NCBI GenBank assembly: GCA_964304625.1
Contig: OZ199838.1
Coordinates: forward strand, 2,294,001-2,358,000
Source of the DNA: Kudoa neothunni
Taxonomy: Eukaryota; Cnidaria
Reading direction: 5' to 3'
DNA: 64,000 nucleotides
Below, one piece after another: positions 1 through 13,545 of the stretch; positions within the stretch are counted from its first letter, which is position 1, and each line of letters starts with the position of its first letter. The translations under genes and the position numbers were made by a program. The notes below the pieces were generated by a model that searched no databases, was not told the DNA's origin, and saw only the letters and a list, made by a program, of their open reading frames with translations.

Positions 1-100
1 TACCATTGCGTATACACTAAGAAAAAATTATTAAAAAACGAATAAACTCTTTACATGTATTTGCTAACAGACCTAAATTAAATTAAATAAAAAAAATGAA

Positions 101-3100
101 TTAAAAATACGAATGACTGTTCTTGGCAGCCTCATATTCGTGCTTCTTTTCACTATCTACAGATTTTTTAATACAGCTTATTGTCATAATTTTACTAAAA
201 ATATATTAAAAAAGTTAGAAAATTCAGTGTACCCTTTTGCAATCTTTACAATCGTTTTTTCAAAGATATCGTATATATCAATGTTGGTATATTCACTTTT
301 TATATTTTGTCCTTCTGCTAATATTTAAGAAACAAAATCATCCATACAAATTTACTAAAATAATTAATTAAAATCATATAGTTTAAAAATGTTTCATTAC
401 CCTGAAGGTTGTGATATTTTCGAGTCTATATTACATAATATAATTAATCAACAAGAAATAATAACATATATATTAATTTTATATTACACGGAATCTCGTG
501 AATTTTATATTTCGAGAAATCCTTTACTTTCACACTCAACCTATAATCTTTTTTCCTGGATAGTCCGTTGATACCGATAAGACAACCATTGGATGAACAT
601 CCTTCTTCATCATTACACCAAAAAACTATTGGTTTTTGATTTTCATCATCTGTTTTTTCGTGCAACATAAAGGGGCATTTCGAAGTTGTCGATTTATCAG
701 TAAACAATACATTAATTGCTATACCATTATCACCATAAGATGTATAAGTAACCGATGTATCGACATTAGCTATAGGCTATTATATCATAATAAAATCCAA
801 AATTTATTACTAGTAGTAACTTCAAATATTCTTGGTTTTTTACCACCAGATGGCTCCACAGTAACATCATAGGTTACCCCCAATTCTAGGTTAACAATTT
901 TGAATGGGCTGTCACATTTATTTTCACAGGCTCCCATTCCTTCACAAGAAGCCATAAACTTGGCATTTGGGTCACCTTTTTTTTTTAGATAAATTCTACA
1001 TACTGGAAGCGAATCGTGTTTTTGAAAAGGTGTAACAGTAACATTTCCCGCCTTTATAGATATTTGAGAAGTTGAATCTGTTAACTTTTCCTCACCAGCT
1101 AAATAAATCTAATATTATTATTATTATAAGCTAAACTTACTCGTTCTAAAGGAAATTTTTTTGATATAACCGTTTGTCACACCAAAGTTTCTAACTGTTA
1201 CTGTAATTATATAACTGGTATCAGCTGTTAGGCTGGTAATCGAATATGACTCCTCACAGTTAATGTCACATTCACCTCCAGTACAAAGAGCTCTTTTTTC
1301 AGTAGATATCGTATTTGCTTTAGAAATATTAATTGTGCATTCCTGATTATTATTTTCTGTGTCTATCTTCTTGTAATTTGCAAGCCCCGTAAGTCTAACA
1401 CCTGTTCCTGTTATGTCTGTGATATTAAAGCCAATATCGTTCCCTACAAAATTATATTTATATTTCTAAGTTTCAATTACTTCTAAAGTATTGTTTGAAA
1501 CCAGTCGTATCATATCTTCTTCTAACAATCACACCAACATTTTGATGGTCTCCTGTGAAGTCCAAAATAGAATCTTGACAAAGTTGATAGCAACCATTCT
1601 CATTATTTTTACATGCGTTCAAAACTTTGCTCGTTTGATCCACACCAGCATCATCCACCTGAAATATACTGATATGGCACATCTCGTCATTATATTGGCC
1701 AGGAGAAAATGTAATTTTCAGTTTATTATTGGTATTTTCAACAGCTGAAATAGAATAAATAACCTCTGACCTTAGAGGAATAGTGCTATTCAATAAGGTG
1801 GTATTTGTGAAGTAGTAAATTCCTGGCCACATAAGTGTTGAGTTAATGTTATAATAACTCATGTGTCTATCAACTAAGAAATTGGCCGACTTTGTTTCAA
1901 TTCTATCTGAGTATCTGGCAACATTAAATTCGGAGTTTTCGGTATTGCTAAATGAGTCTACTTGCCCGTCAGCATACACTTCCCATTCGGTTTTTGAATT
2001 TGTTTTATAGGAAAAAGTAACTTTATCATCAGTGTTGGTGATAGAATAAGTATGCTTTTGGTTGTAATCTAAAAACATCGAATTTTAATGCATCAATAAT
2101 GATGTATTTAGAAATGTATTATAATGTAAAATAACGAAGAATATTTATTACAATTACCCATATTAATTGGAAAAACTCTATTTTTTTTGCATGATTCCGC
2201 ATCATTATCGTCTTTACCATAACATACTAAGAGATAACGATCAATTTTAGAATTAATGTATCCAATCTCAACATTTACGGCCGTGCAGTCAGTTAAGCAT
2301 AAGTTATTTTTAGTATTCGAAATACAAGGTGGCTTCACAAAATTAGGGTCTTCTTCAAAATTTGATAGTTTTAGGACACATTTATTACCATCTGGAAAAT
2401 CTGATAGTTTAATGTGGAATTTCGTAATATCTTTATTAGATTGTTGTTCAAATTTTTGATATAGTTTTCCACGTCGGTAAAAGGCTAGTCACAATGTTAA
2501 AAAAATTATTTATATTTGTTTTACCTGGAATTTCTAATTTAAATGGGGGTGATTTTTTATTTACATATAACATTAATCTGTAATTATGTTTTCTATTATA
2601 TAAGCCTGAACCAAACTGAATATCACTGCATTTCTTTTTATTTTTGTTTGATGCTTCACATTCAACGCAGGACTGTTGTATATTTGTTGGTGAAGCTAAA
2701 TAATCAATTAAAGGATTAGTTACTATTATTATTATTACTGTTTCGTTCTTTATACATATAAAACTGATAATAACACTCCATAGAGCCATCGTTAGCGATA
2801 ATGCTTGTCGGTATTATTTTGAGATTATTTCCTGTTGAATCAGGTGAAATTTTGAATTGAATCGCATCACCAGCTATTTATAATTATTGATGAAATTATA
2901 ATTGGAAAATACTTGTTTTCTGTTTTTCAAGAGTATGAACCTTATAGCTGCCGCTGGGTACAATCTTAATATCATAGTTGGCACCAGAATACAAACCAAT
3001 GATAGTAAATTCTGAGTTACACTTTTTTACACACAATTCCTTTTCTGAGCATATAGCTGGATAATAATATAATTTTCCATGTTCTCTAACGTAAATTGAG

Positions 3101-6100
3101 CATGTTATCGTTGAAACCGTAGAAATTGATGTTAGTGTGAATCCAGTTGTTGTGGGCGTAAACGATATCGTCTTACTAGAAAGAGCATTTGTTTGATCTA
3201 TATATGTGAAATAATTTTCTGAAACTACATAAAATACCGGTTTTATGATAGAAGTATTTTCTTGGTGAATAACTTGGTATATTTTTCAATGATATCATAA
3301 TATCATTTGCTAAATAAATGGGGTTTGGTGAAATATTCATTACTCCAATGCTGCAAGATGTAGGGTCGTTAACAGTTTTCCTACCAGTTTCGCTAATTAA
3401 TGGAGCGTATACATTCCATGATTTTAATTCACACGTTACAGTCGATCCAGCACTAACAAGTTGACCATCTTCGTCCTTATTGTTACCGCTAATATTAACT
3501 TTGATTTTACTATCAAATGTAGTAACGGAAGTATCATTGCCATGTTTCACTAGAATATATATTCATATTGCTTATAATTTAATCTATTACATATATAAAC
3601 GTTATTTTGATAGCCAACAATAGGTTCCATTCCAAATTTGAGAACACGTATTTTTACTGCTTTCACTTCTATGGGAATATCTCCAAACGTAACGTTACTG
3701 CATAAACTGAAAATGCAGTTTGCATTATTATCGCAAGTATTTGAGAAAAATCTATTAGAAGATGATGCAGTTGCGTCAATCCATTCAAATGTGCACATTT
3801 TAGAAGGTTCTCCATTAACCAACTTAATGGTAAGATTGCTACTTTCATCATTCACCCCCAATTCATAATAAAATCTATTAAAGACTGGTGCATTGGTTTT
3901 CACAAATGTATTGTCATAGAAGTAATGAAAGTCAAAATATTTAGGACAACTTATGTAATAGTCTTCAACTAGTTCGTCAAATTGAAATGAGCAACTATCC
4001 GTATTACAAGGTGGTCCCGACGTAACTTTGGTGAAGGAACCTAGCTTCTCATCATCCTTATATCCATTGCAATTTAGAGAACACTTATTAACACCTAATT
4101 TTATCTTATCCTTATCCAGTTCAGCAATATGGACTATTTCCTCGAAAAAATCTTAACAAAATTATATTATTGTAACAAAAGAGATTTACCTATGTAGTAC
4201 GAAAAGACCTTTCCTGCAGTGAATTCGATTTGTGGTAGTGGCGTCAGCGCATCGGTTAGTAGCTCTGGTGTCTCTTGTTTTTCCCTCTCTTGATTTTGAT
4301 TTTTCTTCCCATCTTGTTCGACTTCTCTTTCATTAGGCCCTTTAACAACCAAACTAGGATCCGCTCCTTTTTCTGGACCTTCTTGTGACCTATCTCGTCC
4401 AACTGGTGGCGCTAAGACTTTTGCTTTCGCCATTAATGACTTTAATGGATAGGTTTTGTTTCCGGAATCATAATCTGTATTAACTATTTCTCCAACAGAC
4501 ATTTTAGCGATAACTCCATCAACCAAGCCTGATTTAGAAGTAGCTATGGGAGGGGGTTTAGAGTCTGTATAACTTACCGAAATGTAATTAGGCTTTTTTC
4601 CGCTATTAAGATCAATAATAAATTCTGTTTTGAGCTGGTCACAAGTTTTTTCATTTAACGAACTGTCACCAACACTAACGTATGCAGATAAATCATTGTC
4701 AGACTTTTTAATTGTGCATTTTTTATCACTTTTCAGCAATAAAGCACCTGTAAATTTCATCTTGTATTTACTTAGTGCTTTATCATATATTAGAATCATT
4801 TCGCCTTTCTCTTCCTCAGCATTTCCTAATTAAATATATTTAAAGTAAAATTATTTATTTATTTATCAACTTGTTATTTCTTTTCTTTCTGGTTTTGCAT
4901 GGTCTCCATTTATCATGACTAGTTCATACACAACTTCTGGGCCAATATAAGTCCATGGAATGTCCAACGTTTTTGATGCACCTATTGTTTTAACTCCAAG
5001 ATTGCAATCGATATTCAGACAATCCAATATAATCTTATTGGAATCTTTTTCCAATAGAGTATAACGCCAAGAACTCCCAAGATTTCCTTCATTAATAGCA
5101 GATATAGTGAGAGTCGTCTTTTTTTCAGAAGATTGCACCGGTTCAGATATAGTAACAACGACTCCATTAGCTATTTACATTAAGCAACATTTAAATTATT
5201 TTAAAAATTACTTGAAACGGATTCACTCTCTGCACATGTGTAGCCTTTGGAGCAGATAGTTATTTTGTAGCTTGTTATAGGATCCAGGTTTATAATGGTG
5301 AACGCACTTGTACATACGTCCAGACAAAAAAATTTTTTTGAATTCTTTTCACACGTAGCAGGAAATTTGGATGCCTCTTCTCCTTCAATAGAATAAAACA
5401 ATTCGCATCTTGCGTCATTATTATTAGATCCAGCAGGAAAAAGACTAGATGGAGTTAAATTTAACTGAGTGTTTACACCGCCAACAGGGGTTGGTATAAT
5501 TTGTTTTTCATTATTAAAAATAGCCCCTATTCAACATTTAAATACATTTCTAATAACCGTTTTACCTTTTGTTTTGAAATAAAAATATCGGTGGTAATGA
5601 TTCACTTCGGAAGAATCTACGATGTTTAGTCCCGTTATTTTCATTTTTAAAATGTATTCCGTTAACGGTTTAAGTTCTGTTATCGTTTTTGAAACGAAAG
5701 AGATACATCCATCCGTGCATGCTACATCATCCCCGACAGTTTCTATGCCCATAAATTTCTCTATTAATTTGATTTCTTTGATTTTTGCTTCTTTCACTGT
5801 CGATTTTAAATCTTCATTTTTATTTAATTCTGAAAGACTAATCGTAACTTGATTATTTTGTTTATCCGAAAACGCATCAGCGGGTTGTTCATTTCGAACT
5901 ACATAAATTTATAAAAATTGTAATAAACTTAAGGAATACATGTAACAGTTTGAATAAATTCTTTTGCACTTATTTTCCCGACTGATTTTACAAGTACTTG
6001 AGCAAAATTCAAATCATATTCGTAGAATAATGTCGCCTTGTAACAAGGTTGAAGACACGGGCCAGCTTTATTCCTTGTAGAACAATAAGATGAAAAGTGT

Positions 6101-6994
6101 GAGTCGTTAATATGCTTTATTCCAAAGTAACACAACTTGGATGGTTCGGGATTTTGGAGTATTATTGTGAAATAATGCTTATTATTATTATTTTTTGATT
6201 TTGACCCAGTTGCAATAAACCAATCTTCATCAGGTTTTTTGGGATTCAGAAATATTTCAGGTGATTTATCATTGAATTTGACGATATATTTTGGTTTATA
6301 TGATTTAGAATTAAATGTAATAGGTTTCTCAGTGTAGAAATCGTTACTTGCAGTACTAGTATGTTCCTCATTAGAGTCAGATTTGAGAGTGAATCCCTTA
6401 TCAATTTTTGTCCTAACATGCACAATAAATTGGCCAGTTGTTTTCTGTACTCTTAATGATGATTTAATATACGTATCTATCAAAAATTTTTCATTAATTT
6501 CATGTGTAATCAAATTACCTTTGAATTTATAAACTTTCTTTAAGGGGCAAATTTTGACACCTTTCTCATCTACTCCTTGACACCACCTAATATATTTCAT
6601 TTCCTTAATTTCATCCCTACTGAATTTTAATTCAACATTTTTACAATCATAGATGCATCTTTCTGAAGCGGAATCATCTTTAGCATCAGCATCTGTTATA
6701 ACAGTAGTGCACTTCGGAATAGTTTTAAGTGTTGAAGTCTCGCTATCATAATATTGTAGGGCACATTTTCTGTAGCTATTTTGAATGTGGTAACCAGAAA
6801 GAGTAACAACATATTTATTTTGAACAGGTGAAAAACTTAAGTTCATTATATTATTATCAATGTCTTGAGTAGAGATAAATGTATTCATTATTGCTAATCA
6901 ATATTTAAAATATGAAATACTTGAAGTGATTACCTGAAAAAATAATCAAATATAATGATGTAAAAAATCTCCAATTCAACGATGTTACTATCAT
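101..6994 (-). CDS. Large secreted or surface protein of repeated four-cysteine modules
   Basis: No known family is recognised. The start at 6994 begins a 61-nt exon coding a signal peptide (MIVTSLNWRFFTSLYLIIFS). Exons decoded by GT-AG and phase are 6934-6994, 5940-6893, 5566-5898, 5212-5526, 4871-5170, 4190-4825 and 3591-4151; every junction is phase 1 and every internal exon a multiple of three. Coding blocks of the same type continue to about 450, and a hydrophilic end (EYEAAKNSHSYF then stop) lies near 101. Modules of about 100 residues share C-x(2-4)-aromatic, then C, then C-x3/4-C (NANCIFSLC, AGPCLQPC, NGCYQLC, GCSSNGC), often followed by L-x(5-8)-Y-x-L/V. One module (4190-4825) carries a charged, Pro/Glu/Lys-rich insert. 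No membrane helix was found near the 3' end, so whether it is anchored or secreted is open, and the last exons are uncertain. It is a paralogue of the gene at 40.2-43.1 kb. The role is unknown; an adhesion or host-facing receptor is a guess. Confidence 0.75.
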
Positions 6995-7237
6995 TTTTGA
7001 AGATTTTATGAAACAGATAATACATTTATTCACGAAAGATATTTATATTAACATATTATAATAAGTCGTAAATCGTTTTCATTTAATCCGAATAATGACA
7101 AATTCAATATTTAATAAATACAATAGTTATTAATGGATGAAACTAGAATATCACTTTTAATTCAAAGATATAATTGTTGTGGAAAGCAATATTTCATAAG
7201 AACCAACTTATATAATTGGATTAACGAAACTGTAAAG

Positions 7238-9555
7238 CAGTGTTCCCAACCTTTTTTTTAGACGTGACCCATATTTTTTTCAAAAAAATATCCTGTGACT
7301 CACGTTAATATTGTAAATGCTTAATCGAATTTAACATTAACAATTTTAATTTTTTGATAATATTTATATTCGATATTATATATAATAAAAATATTATGAT
7401 TGAAACAGTACACTTTTATAATAATTATTTTTAATTTATTAATTTAAAAATTTTATTTAGACTTTTTAGCTCGAATAATTATTTTTAAATATTATTATGA
7501 AACCGTCAAGCTTGTCTTATGTCGACTTATCACTCTTGCTTTTTAATAATCACCGCTGGTTCATTATATTTAATTAATGTTTTAAATATAATATTTCATT
7601 TTAATGATTATTTTTGGTTTTTTTGACCCGATGGTATCATCTAAAGTTACAAACTACTAGAATTTAATAATTTTTCGTTTCAATATTCAATGCAACGAAC
7701 ACAATTTGTTTATATATAATTTCTTTTTATTCGAAAAAGTATGAACAAAACTGTAGCATATTTTCTTGTATATTCAATAAATTTAAATGTATATCAATTT
7801 CGTCCGAATATAACTCACCATTACCTAATATCAATATTTTTTAATACTTCTGGTATTTTAAACAAAATTAATTCAGCGAAAGAATTTTTTTGCTTTTAAT
7901 TACAGAAAATTAATAATAAAGGAATAAATATATTATTGTACGTGGATTAAATAGAAAATTCAATGTATTAAAGATTATTTTGTGGTTCAATCTAATATTT
8001 AAAAAATCAATAATAACAATTATAAACTATTAATGTAATACTAGTATCTATTTGATGAAGGTATGCGTAATCACATTAATAAATAACACACCAGTTTGGT
8101 GTAGCATTGTTTGACCGGCATCTATTTTAATATAACATTAATTATATTGTTTGCTTTATATAAAAAATATTTAAACAAAAAACATTGTTATTTATTTTTA
8201 ACGACTTTAATAAAAAATTTACGATGTTTAAAATATTCAATCTAAATATAGGAAAGTTGATCATTTAATTCAGTAAGGAAATCAAATATAATATCCACAG
8301 CAGGATTATATATAGCAGCAGTTAGAAAATTTACGGTTTTATTAAAATTTTAAATGAGACAACATTACTACGTCTCTAAATTATTTTGGTTTATAATTTT
8401 TTATTAATTTTAGAGGTTCTGACAAAATATCAAATCATTATTTTCCATTGGCTGTCATGATGATTTAATTTTCTCAATTAAATAAATTACGCAAAATCAA
8501 AAGTAGATTTAAAATATGTGGATAAAAATTTATGTGCAATTCCATGTTATTTATAATTACTCATTTAAAACTTTTTTTAATTAAAGATAATATATATTTT
8601 ATTACTTTATTAGATTTTGATGTCAATAAAATGTCTTTTTAATTGAATATTTTATTAATTAAATTTATATATATATTAATTTTCAGGTTTGTTAAATATA
8701 CTATTTAAAAAATTTATTACGTCGATTATAAATAACATGACTGACATTTAAAGATGGTAAAAAATATAGTTAGGATGTGCAAATTATATTGTCATGAAAC
8801 GTCTACAAACACATTATTTTGTATAATAAAAATCTTTAATTTCATATGAATTGATAATATTACTTAATATAATTCGTTCTGTATGAGAATTCGAGGCGAG
8901 TAATGCTTTCAGTGTCTAGATTTGAGTTATTAAATGGACGAATGAATTGAATTATTAGAAAATAACTTCAAGTTTTAATATCTAATTTAAGTATAAAGTT
9001 TACTTTTTAAACATACTCGTCTCACTTAAATATCTTGTGAATAATCTTATTTAAGAATTAAATAATTAAAACAAACTATGAAGTCAACCCGCTATGTGCC
9101 ACAGAATCAAACGAGTCCAAGTAATACATGAATAGTTACGTGTCTGAAATTTAATGAATAGAAAAATTAACTCTCATCTGTATCAGACTTACAAGTTAAT
9201 AAATTATTCGTGAGCACCAAAAAACGAACGAAAGGGTGAGTATTGATTGATCGGAACACGTGTTGATTATTTGGGGTCGTATGATAAATTAAGTTTTTAC
9301 TCTTTTCCATATTGAAATGTGCGATGTTACTCATAAAACAACAATATGTAACTTAATTCAACATAATATTTATAGTAAATCAATATAAATCGAGTCCAAA
9401 AGTTAAAATAACATTTTCTAACCTGAGGGTATTCTACACGGCATGGTTCTGCGTTTTCTTGCGCCGTCCAAATTAGTCAAAAAAATTTTCACGACCCACA
9501 AAAAATCCGCCATGACCCATATGTGGGTCATAAGACACCAGTTTGAGAAGCACTG
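7238..9555. mobile_element. hAT-like non-autonomous element, about 2.3 kb
   Basis: The left end reads CAGTGTTCCCAACC followed by GACGTGACCCATA. The right end, reverse-complemented, reads CAGTGCTTCTCAAACTGG followed by TTATGACCCACATATGGGTCA. CAG...CTG ends of the type 'CAGTG-TTCYCAAMC' are characteristic of hAT (Charlie/Tip100-type) elements. The flanking 8-mers CTGTAAAG and CCGTGAAA match at 5 of 8 positions, which suits an old, diverged target duplication. The interior is AT-rich and I see no transposase reading frame in it. Confidence 0.6.
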
Positions 9556-10119
9556 CCGTGAAAATAATTCGTTATAATCATGGTTTTAATCAGATTATAT
9601 GGTGTGGATTTTAATGATTCGCGCGTGCAAGTCACACAGCAAAGCTAATGTACGTTTTAATAAAAATCATATAAAAGCAAGTGCCAAGGATTTAAATTAT
9701 TTTTTTCTACGCGAAAGAATTATTTCTTTAGATAATGTCACTTTCCACAACAATGGTGCATGCTCGAAGATATAGGATTAATTTTATTCCTATTAGTTTT
9801 CTGCTATATGGCGAATAATCCACAAAAAATTTTCAACAAAAATAATTGTATTTTTTCGAAAATATCACATAGATATCAAATTGTTTTTTATCAAACTCAA
9901 AATAATCGATCATTGCCGTGGGTATACCTATTGTTTTTACCTCTTTCATGATGAAATTAAATTTGAATTAATCGTTAATAGTGGAATTTTCATACTAGTA
10001 AGTATAAGTTTATTCACACTGCTATGAATTAGGATTAAGTTCACTTATTATGTCAAATTAGTTACACAAATAAAGGTTTATTTATGTAAACTTTGTATTA
10101 TTTATTCAAATACTCTTAA
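9556..10119. other. Intergenic DNA, nothing recognised
   Basis: AT-rich sequence between the hAT-like element and the dispersed hairpin repeat. A short frame around 9760-9951 has no recognisable content and no splice context. Confidence 0.5.
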
Positions 10120-10222
10120 TTTACTTTGGATTTAAAATGACCTTGACCTACTCAAGGCTTTAGCCTACTTGGCCGGATAAGGAAGCCCATACGAAGCGGG
10201 GCTTTTGCGCTAGTATGTAATA
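10120..10222. repeat. Dispersed hairpin repeat, copy 1
   Basis: The core TTAAAATGACCTTGACCTAC, then TCAAGGC, and a second core GGGCTTTTGCGCTAGTAT recur at 37922-38000 in the same order and on the same strand. CCTTGA and TCAAGG form a 6-bp stem with a 5-nt loop, kept in both copies. Copy 1 has an additional stretch of roughly 20-25 bases between the two cores. The family is unknown (SINE, MITE end or another short repeat). Confidence 0.6.
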
Positions 10223-10881
10223 TGATTTATTTCCTTCGAAGATCTCTATATTGTTACGATAAAATGTGAATAATTGAAATTTAGATTGCCACAAACATTA
10301 CACTTTGTTTTTAAAGAAATTGTGTATTCATCGTTGGAATACGTCATATGGAAATAAGTTTTTAAATGTGAGTCCTATAATAGAATAGAAAATAATAAAT
10401 AAAATGTTTCAACCACTGTTGGAAGAAAAAATCATTTTGAAATAAAAACATTCTGACAGGACTTAAAATAAAATATTAATTTTTCTACAGTGTTGGCTAA
10501 TAAATCTTCTGAATTTTGTGGGGAACTTTTTTATCAAGTCTATAGGGTCTATTTATCTACTGGGAAAAATAGCTAAGAATCGTGATGACGTTTTTATCGT
10601 TTGTTCTATCAATAAAATTGATTATTCGCGGGCGAATATAACATTTAAAATTTAATATGGTTCAAAATTGGTATGACAGTAAAGAAAAAAGGAAATATTT
10701 TACGATTTAGTTTCTGATAATAAGAATTAATATCTCCTGTTGATTTAATAGGGATTTCACCTATCAAAAAGACAAAACATGATACAAATAATGATTTAGA
10801 ACCCTATAAGGAACAATTAAATAATGACGATAAAGCTGAAAACAGTATACATCAGTCTATTAAAAGTTAACATTTAAATAT

Positions 10882-13187
10882 GACAGTGGCTAATGAAATG
10901 GGAGGAAATTACTCTTAAACTAGCATGTTTAAATAATTTCAACTTCACTTTCCTAATAAATGATTTTTTCGCTAAATAATTTCTAATTTGGGGGAAAGAT
11001 AGTGTGGTGGAATTTTCAGGTTGTTAATGGTAATTGAGTTATTACATGACGTCATTTTAATTTGATAGATCACAGAAATTATAACATAAGCTGTCTGAAA
11101 CAGCAAACTATTGTAATTACAAAAATTTCCTGTATTTCGTATGTTTTCCGTAATATGAATTTCCAATTGCAGGAGCACGCGCTATTATGTAAGAATTAGT
11201 AAACTAATGGTATTGGTTCCTCCGTTGATTAACATCTCTCTGATTTTATACGTTCTATTATTGAGAATTTTAACCTTATTTATTAAATATTTTTTTCTTA
11301 AAGTTTATAAAACGTTTAATTTGTATTAGTGTATAACGCTTTCTATTTAAAGCAATGTTTCACTTAATTTATAAAATCGATAATAATTTTTTATTTTGAT
11401 TTAGATTGATTTATGTTATATTGAACGAAGGATCATAAAAACTGATTATCGGCTAAACATATTGTAGTTATTGAGAAACAATAAAAATAATTAGTTGGAT
11501 GAAATTTTAAATTGATGTAATATCACTTACCCAACTTTTTACATGTTCAGTACCTAATCATTTGGGCGAAACAAATTAGATTCAGTTAAGCGAAATATTC
11601 TCAAACAATAAATCTGTGAGCATTTTTACAGTTGGTAAGTATTATTTATAAATGATCATTTCAATTTATCAAATAGAAACCCCTTTTTATAAAATTAAAA
11701 TATTATTGTTGAACTCTCATCAGATAAACCACCAGCTTGGTATTGAAACGAAAACAACCTATTTTTGGAAGAATAATTTCTAGTAAGCAATAAAAACATT
11801 TCGAAATCTTAGGATGTGTATAAATTATCGTGACCTAATTTATTATGATTTGGTGTTATCTTGTCCGTCTAAAGCAGTGTTTATCAGCATGGTGGCATCC
11901 CCCCCCCACCGGTGGAGCATGGAAATCTTTGCGTGTTTAATGAACGGCTCTTGTAGGACGTTGAAAACCTTGGACATTGATGTGACGTAGATAATGGTGA
12001 GATAATCGGGCAGTGTGGCGCGAAATGAAATAAACATTCCGATTTTTTTATCTTGTTTATTTTTAAGCGAATGTGAATATCCTAAAACAATTAAAAACAC
12101 TGATTAATTATATAAAAAATATAAAAACGTTTAGCATGGTTTTTGCTCAATAGAATCAGGATGGTTAAATTCCAATGTTGTCACATTTATAACCGTGATC
12201 TCCTCTTTTTTGATTTATCCAAAAAAATATTGATTAATTTTCAATATTAATTATCTAATTTTGGTTTATAAATCCCAAATACAGAAAAGTTTAGCCTGAT
12301 ACGAGTTTGATTACCGCAAGTTTCACTTAACTCGGTTTTTGACTGAATGAAGTAGTAAAATTGTTAATTTTTAAAGTTCACCTATAAATTAAATTAGATC
12401 TGATCGAATACATTTGAATTCTAATGAAAAGGAAATATATTAGTCATTTTCTAATTTTAATGTGTCATGAAGCTTGATTCGAAATTGCAAGCAGTTTATG
12501 TTAAAAAATCAATACATTTAAAAAAGGTGGGACGCGATAGAAAAAGTTTGGCAAATTCTGGTCTAAAGTAAAGAGCGCTTAGCGTTCTAGAGTGGCAACA
12601 CTAACACTTGTTGGTATTTCAATAGAGAAACAAAAATAAAAAAAATAATTATATGCGCGAAATAACTATTCTCGGTGGGAATAAAAAATTGTCTTTGTGT
12701 TATTAATAGCCAAATAAACTGCATGTTGATAAAACTAATATATCATTATATAGCGGAAAGAGAGTTCATTTAATATGTAAAATATTAGACTATATTAGAC
12801 TCGCAAAAAGTAAAAATATAACATTTTAGAGATTATATAAACGGTGCATTATTTATCATCTTAGGAGTTAGCGCTGCTTGAATCATGCGCACCCCTGTAA
12901 ATTTACATTAGTAATTTTTGATACTTTACTTTGCATTATCCATATTACTCAGAATCAGAACAAATATAATCACATTGATAAATAAAAAATTGCCAACAAA
13001 GGATTTGAAAATAATTTTTAACCACCGAATTCATTACCGTAAAATAAGAAAATTTGTTGTCTTGGATTTCTTTTAATAATAGTTTAACTTTTTAGCGAAA
13101 AAATTCAATTATTAGGAAAGTGGAGTTGAAAGTTTTATAAACTTGTTAGTTTAGGAGTAATTTCCTCCCGTTGCAATAGCCACTGCC
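10882..13187. mobile_element. Mutator-like element with ~95-bp terminal inverted repeats
   Basis: The left end GACAGTGGCTAATGAAATGG is matched by the reverse complement of the right end, GGCAGTGGCTATTGCAACGG. The match runs on for about 95 bp through GGAGGAAATTACTC, ACTTTCCTAATAA and TTTTTTCGCTAA. It is flanked by a perfect 9-bp direct repeat TTTAAATAT (10873-10881 and 13188-13196). Long TIRs with a 9-bp target duplication are the hallmark of MULE transposons. No transposase frame is visible, so it is a non-autonomous derivative. It lies inside repeat A1 and is itself hit by the hAT MITE at 11875-12560. Confidence 0.85.
11875..12560 (+). mobile_element. hAT MITE, 686 bp, with perfect 8-bp target duplication
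   Basis: It begins CAGTGTTTATCAGCATGG and ends TTTGGCAAATTCTG, and is flanked on both sides by the identical 8-mer GTCTAAAG (11867-11874 and 12561-12568). An 8-bp duplication and CAG...CTG ends place it with hAT elements. It is the same family, in opposite orientation, as 53609-54293 (685 bp); both ends align by eye. A C-run sits near the left end. No coding capacity is seen. Confidence 0.85.
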
Positions 13188-13545
13188 TTTAAATATTATT
13201 ATTGGTGGGGTTTTAAACCTCAAGATTCCATCGAAAGTAGGGTCAATCGTAAGGTCAGGCGGAAATCATATGACAAAAATTGAAGATATAAAGATGTTAA
13301 AAATAATTTATTACATCAATAAACCGATAAATTCAATATTACATATTAAATTTATTTTCTGCGTGTGATAACTGTTATATTTTGTGATTTCTAACCCACA
13401 TGATCAAGTCATTATATATCCTATTTCTTATAGAAAATACAAAATAACATAATAAATAGAAGATAATGAAAAGTTTTACATTATTTTGTATCTAATGAAT
13501 GATAAATTTTTTATTTCTCAAAAGTTTAAGATTTTCAGCAACAGT

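Larger units (their letters stand above)
10384..13545. repeat. Unnamed AT-rich repeat (copy A1), split by a later insertion
   Basis: The left half (about 10384-10881) and right half (about 13188-13545) align by eye with the continuous copy at 24583-25425. Shared landmarks are CTTCTGAATTTTGTGGG, GATTATTCG with CGAATATAA, TTTAAACCTCA and GATAACTGTTATATTTT. The two halves are separated by the Mutator-like element at 10882-13187. No coding content or terminal repeats were recognised, so the class is unknown. Confidence 0.75.

Noticed and set aside
113-328. Plus-strand hydrophobic frame resembling a small membrane protein
   Set aside because: It lies antisense to the 3' end of the minus-strand module gene in very AT-rich DNA, where T-rich codons give hydrophobic residues by chance.
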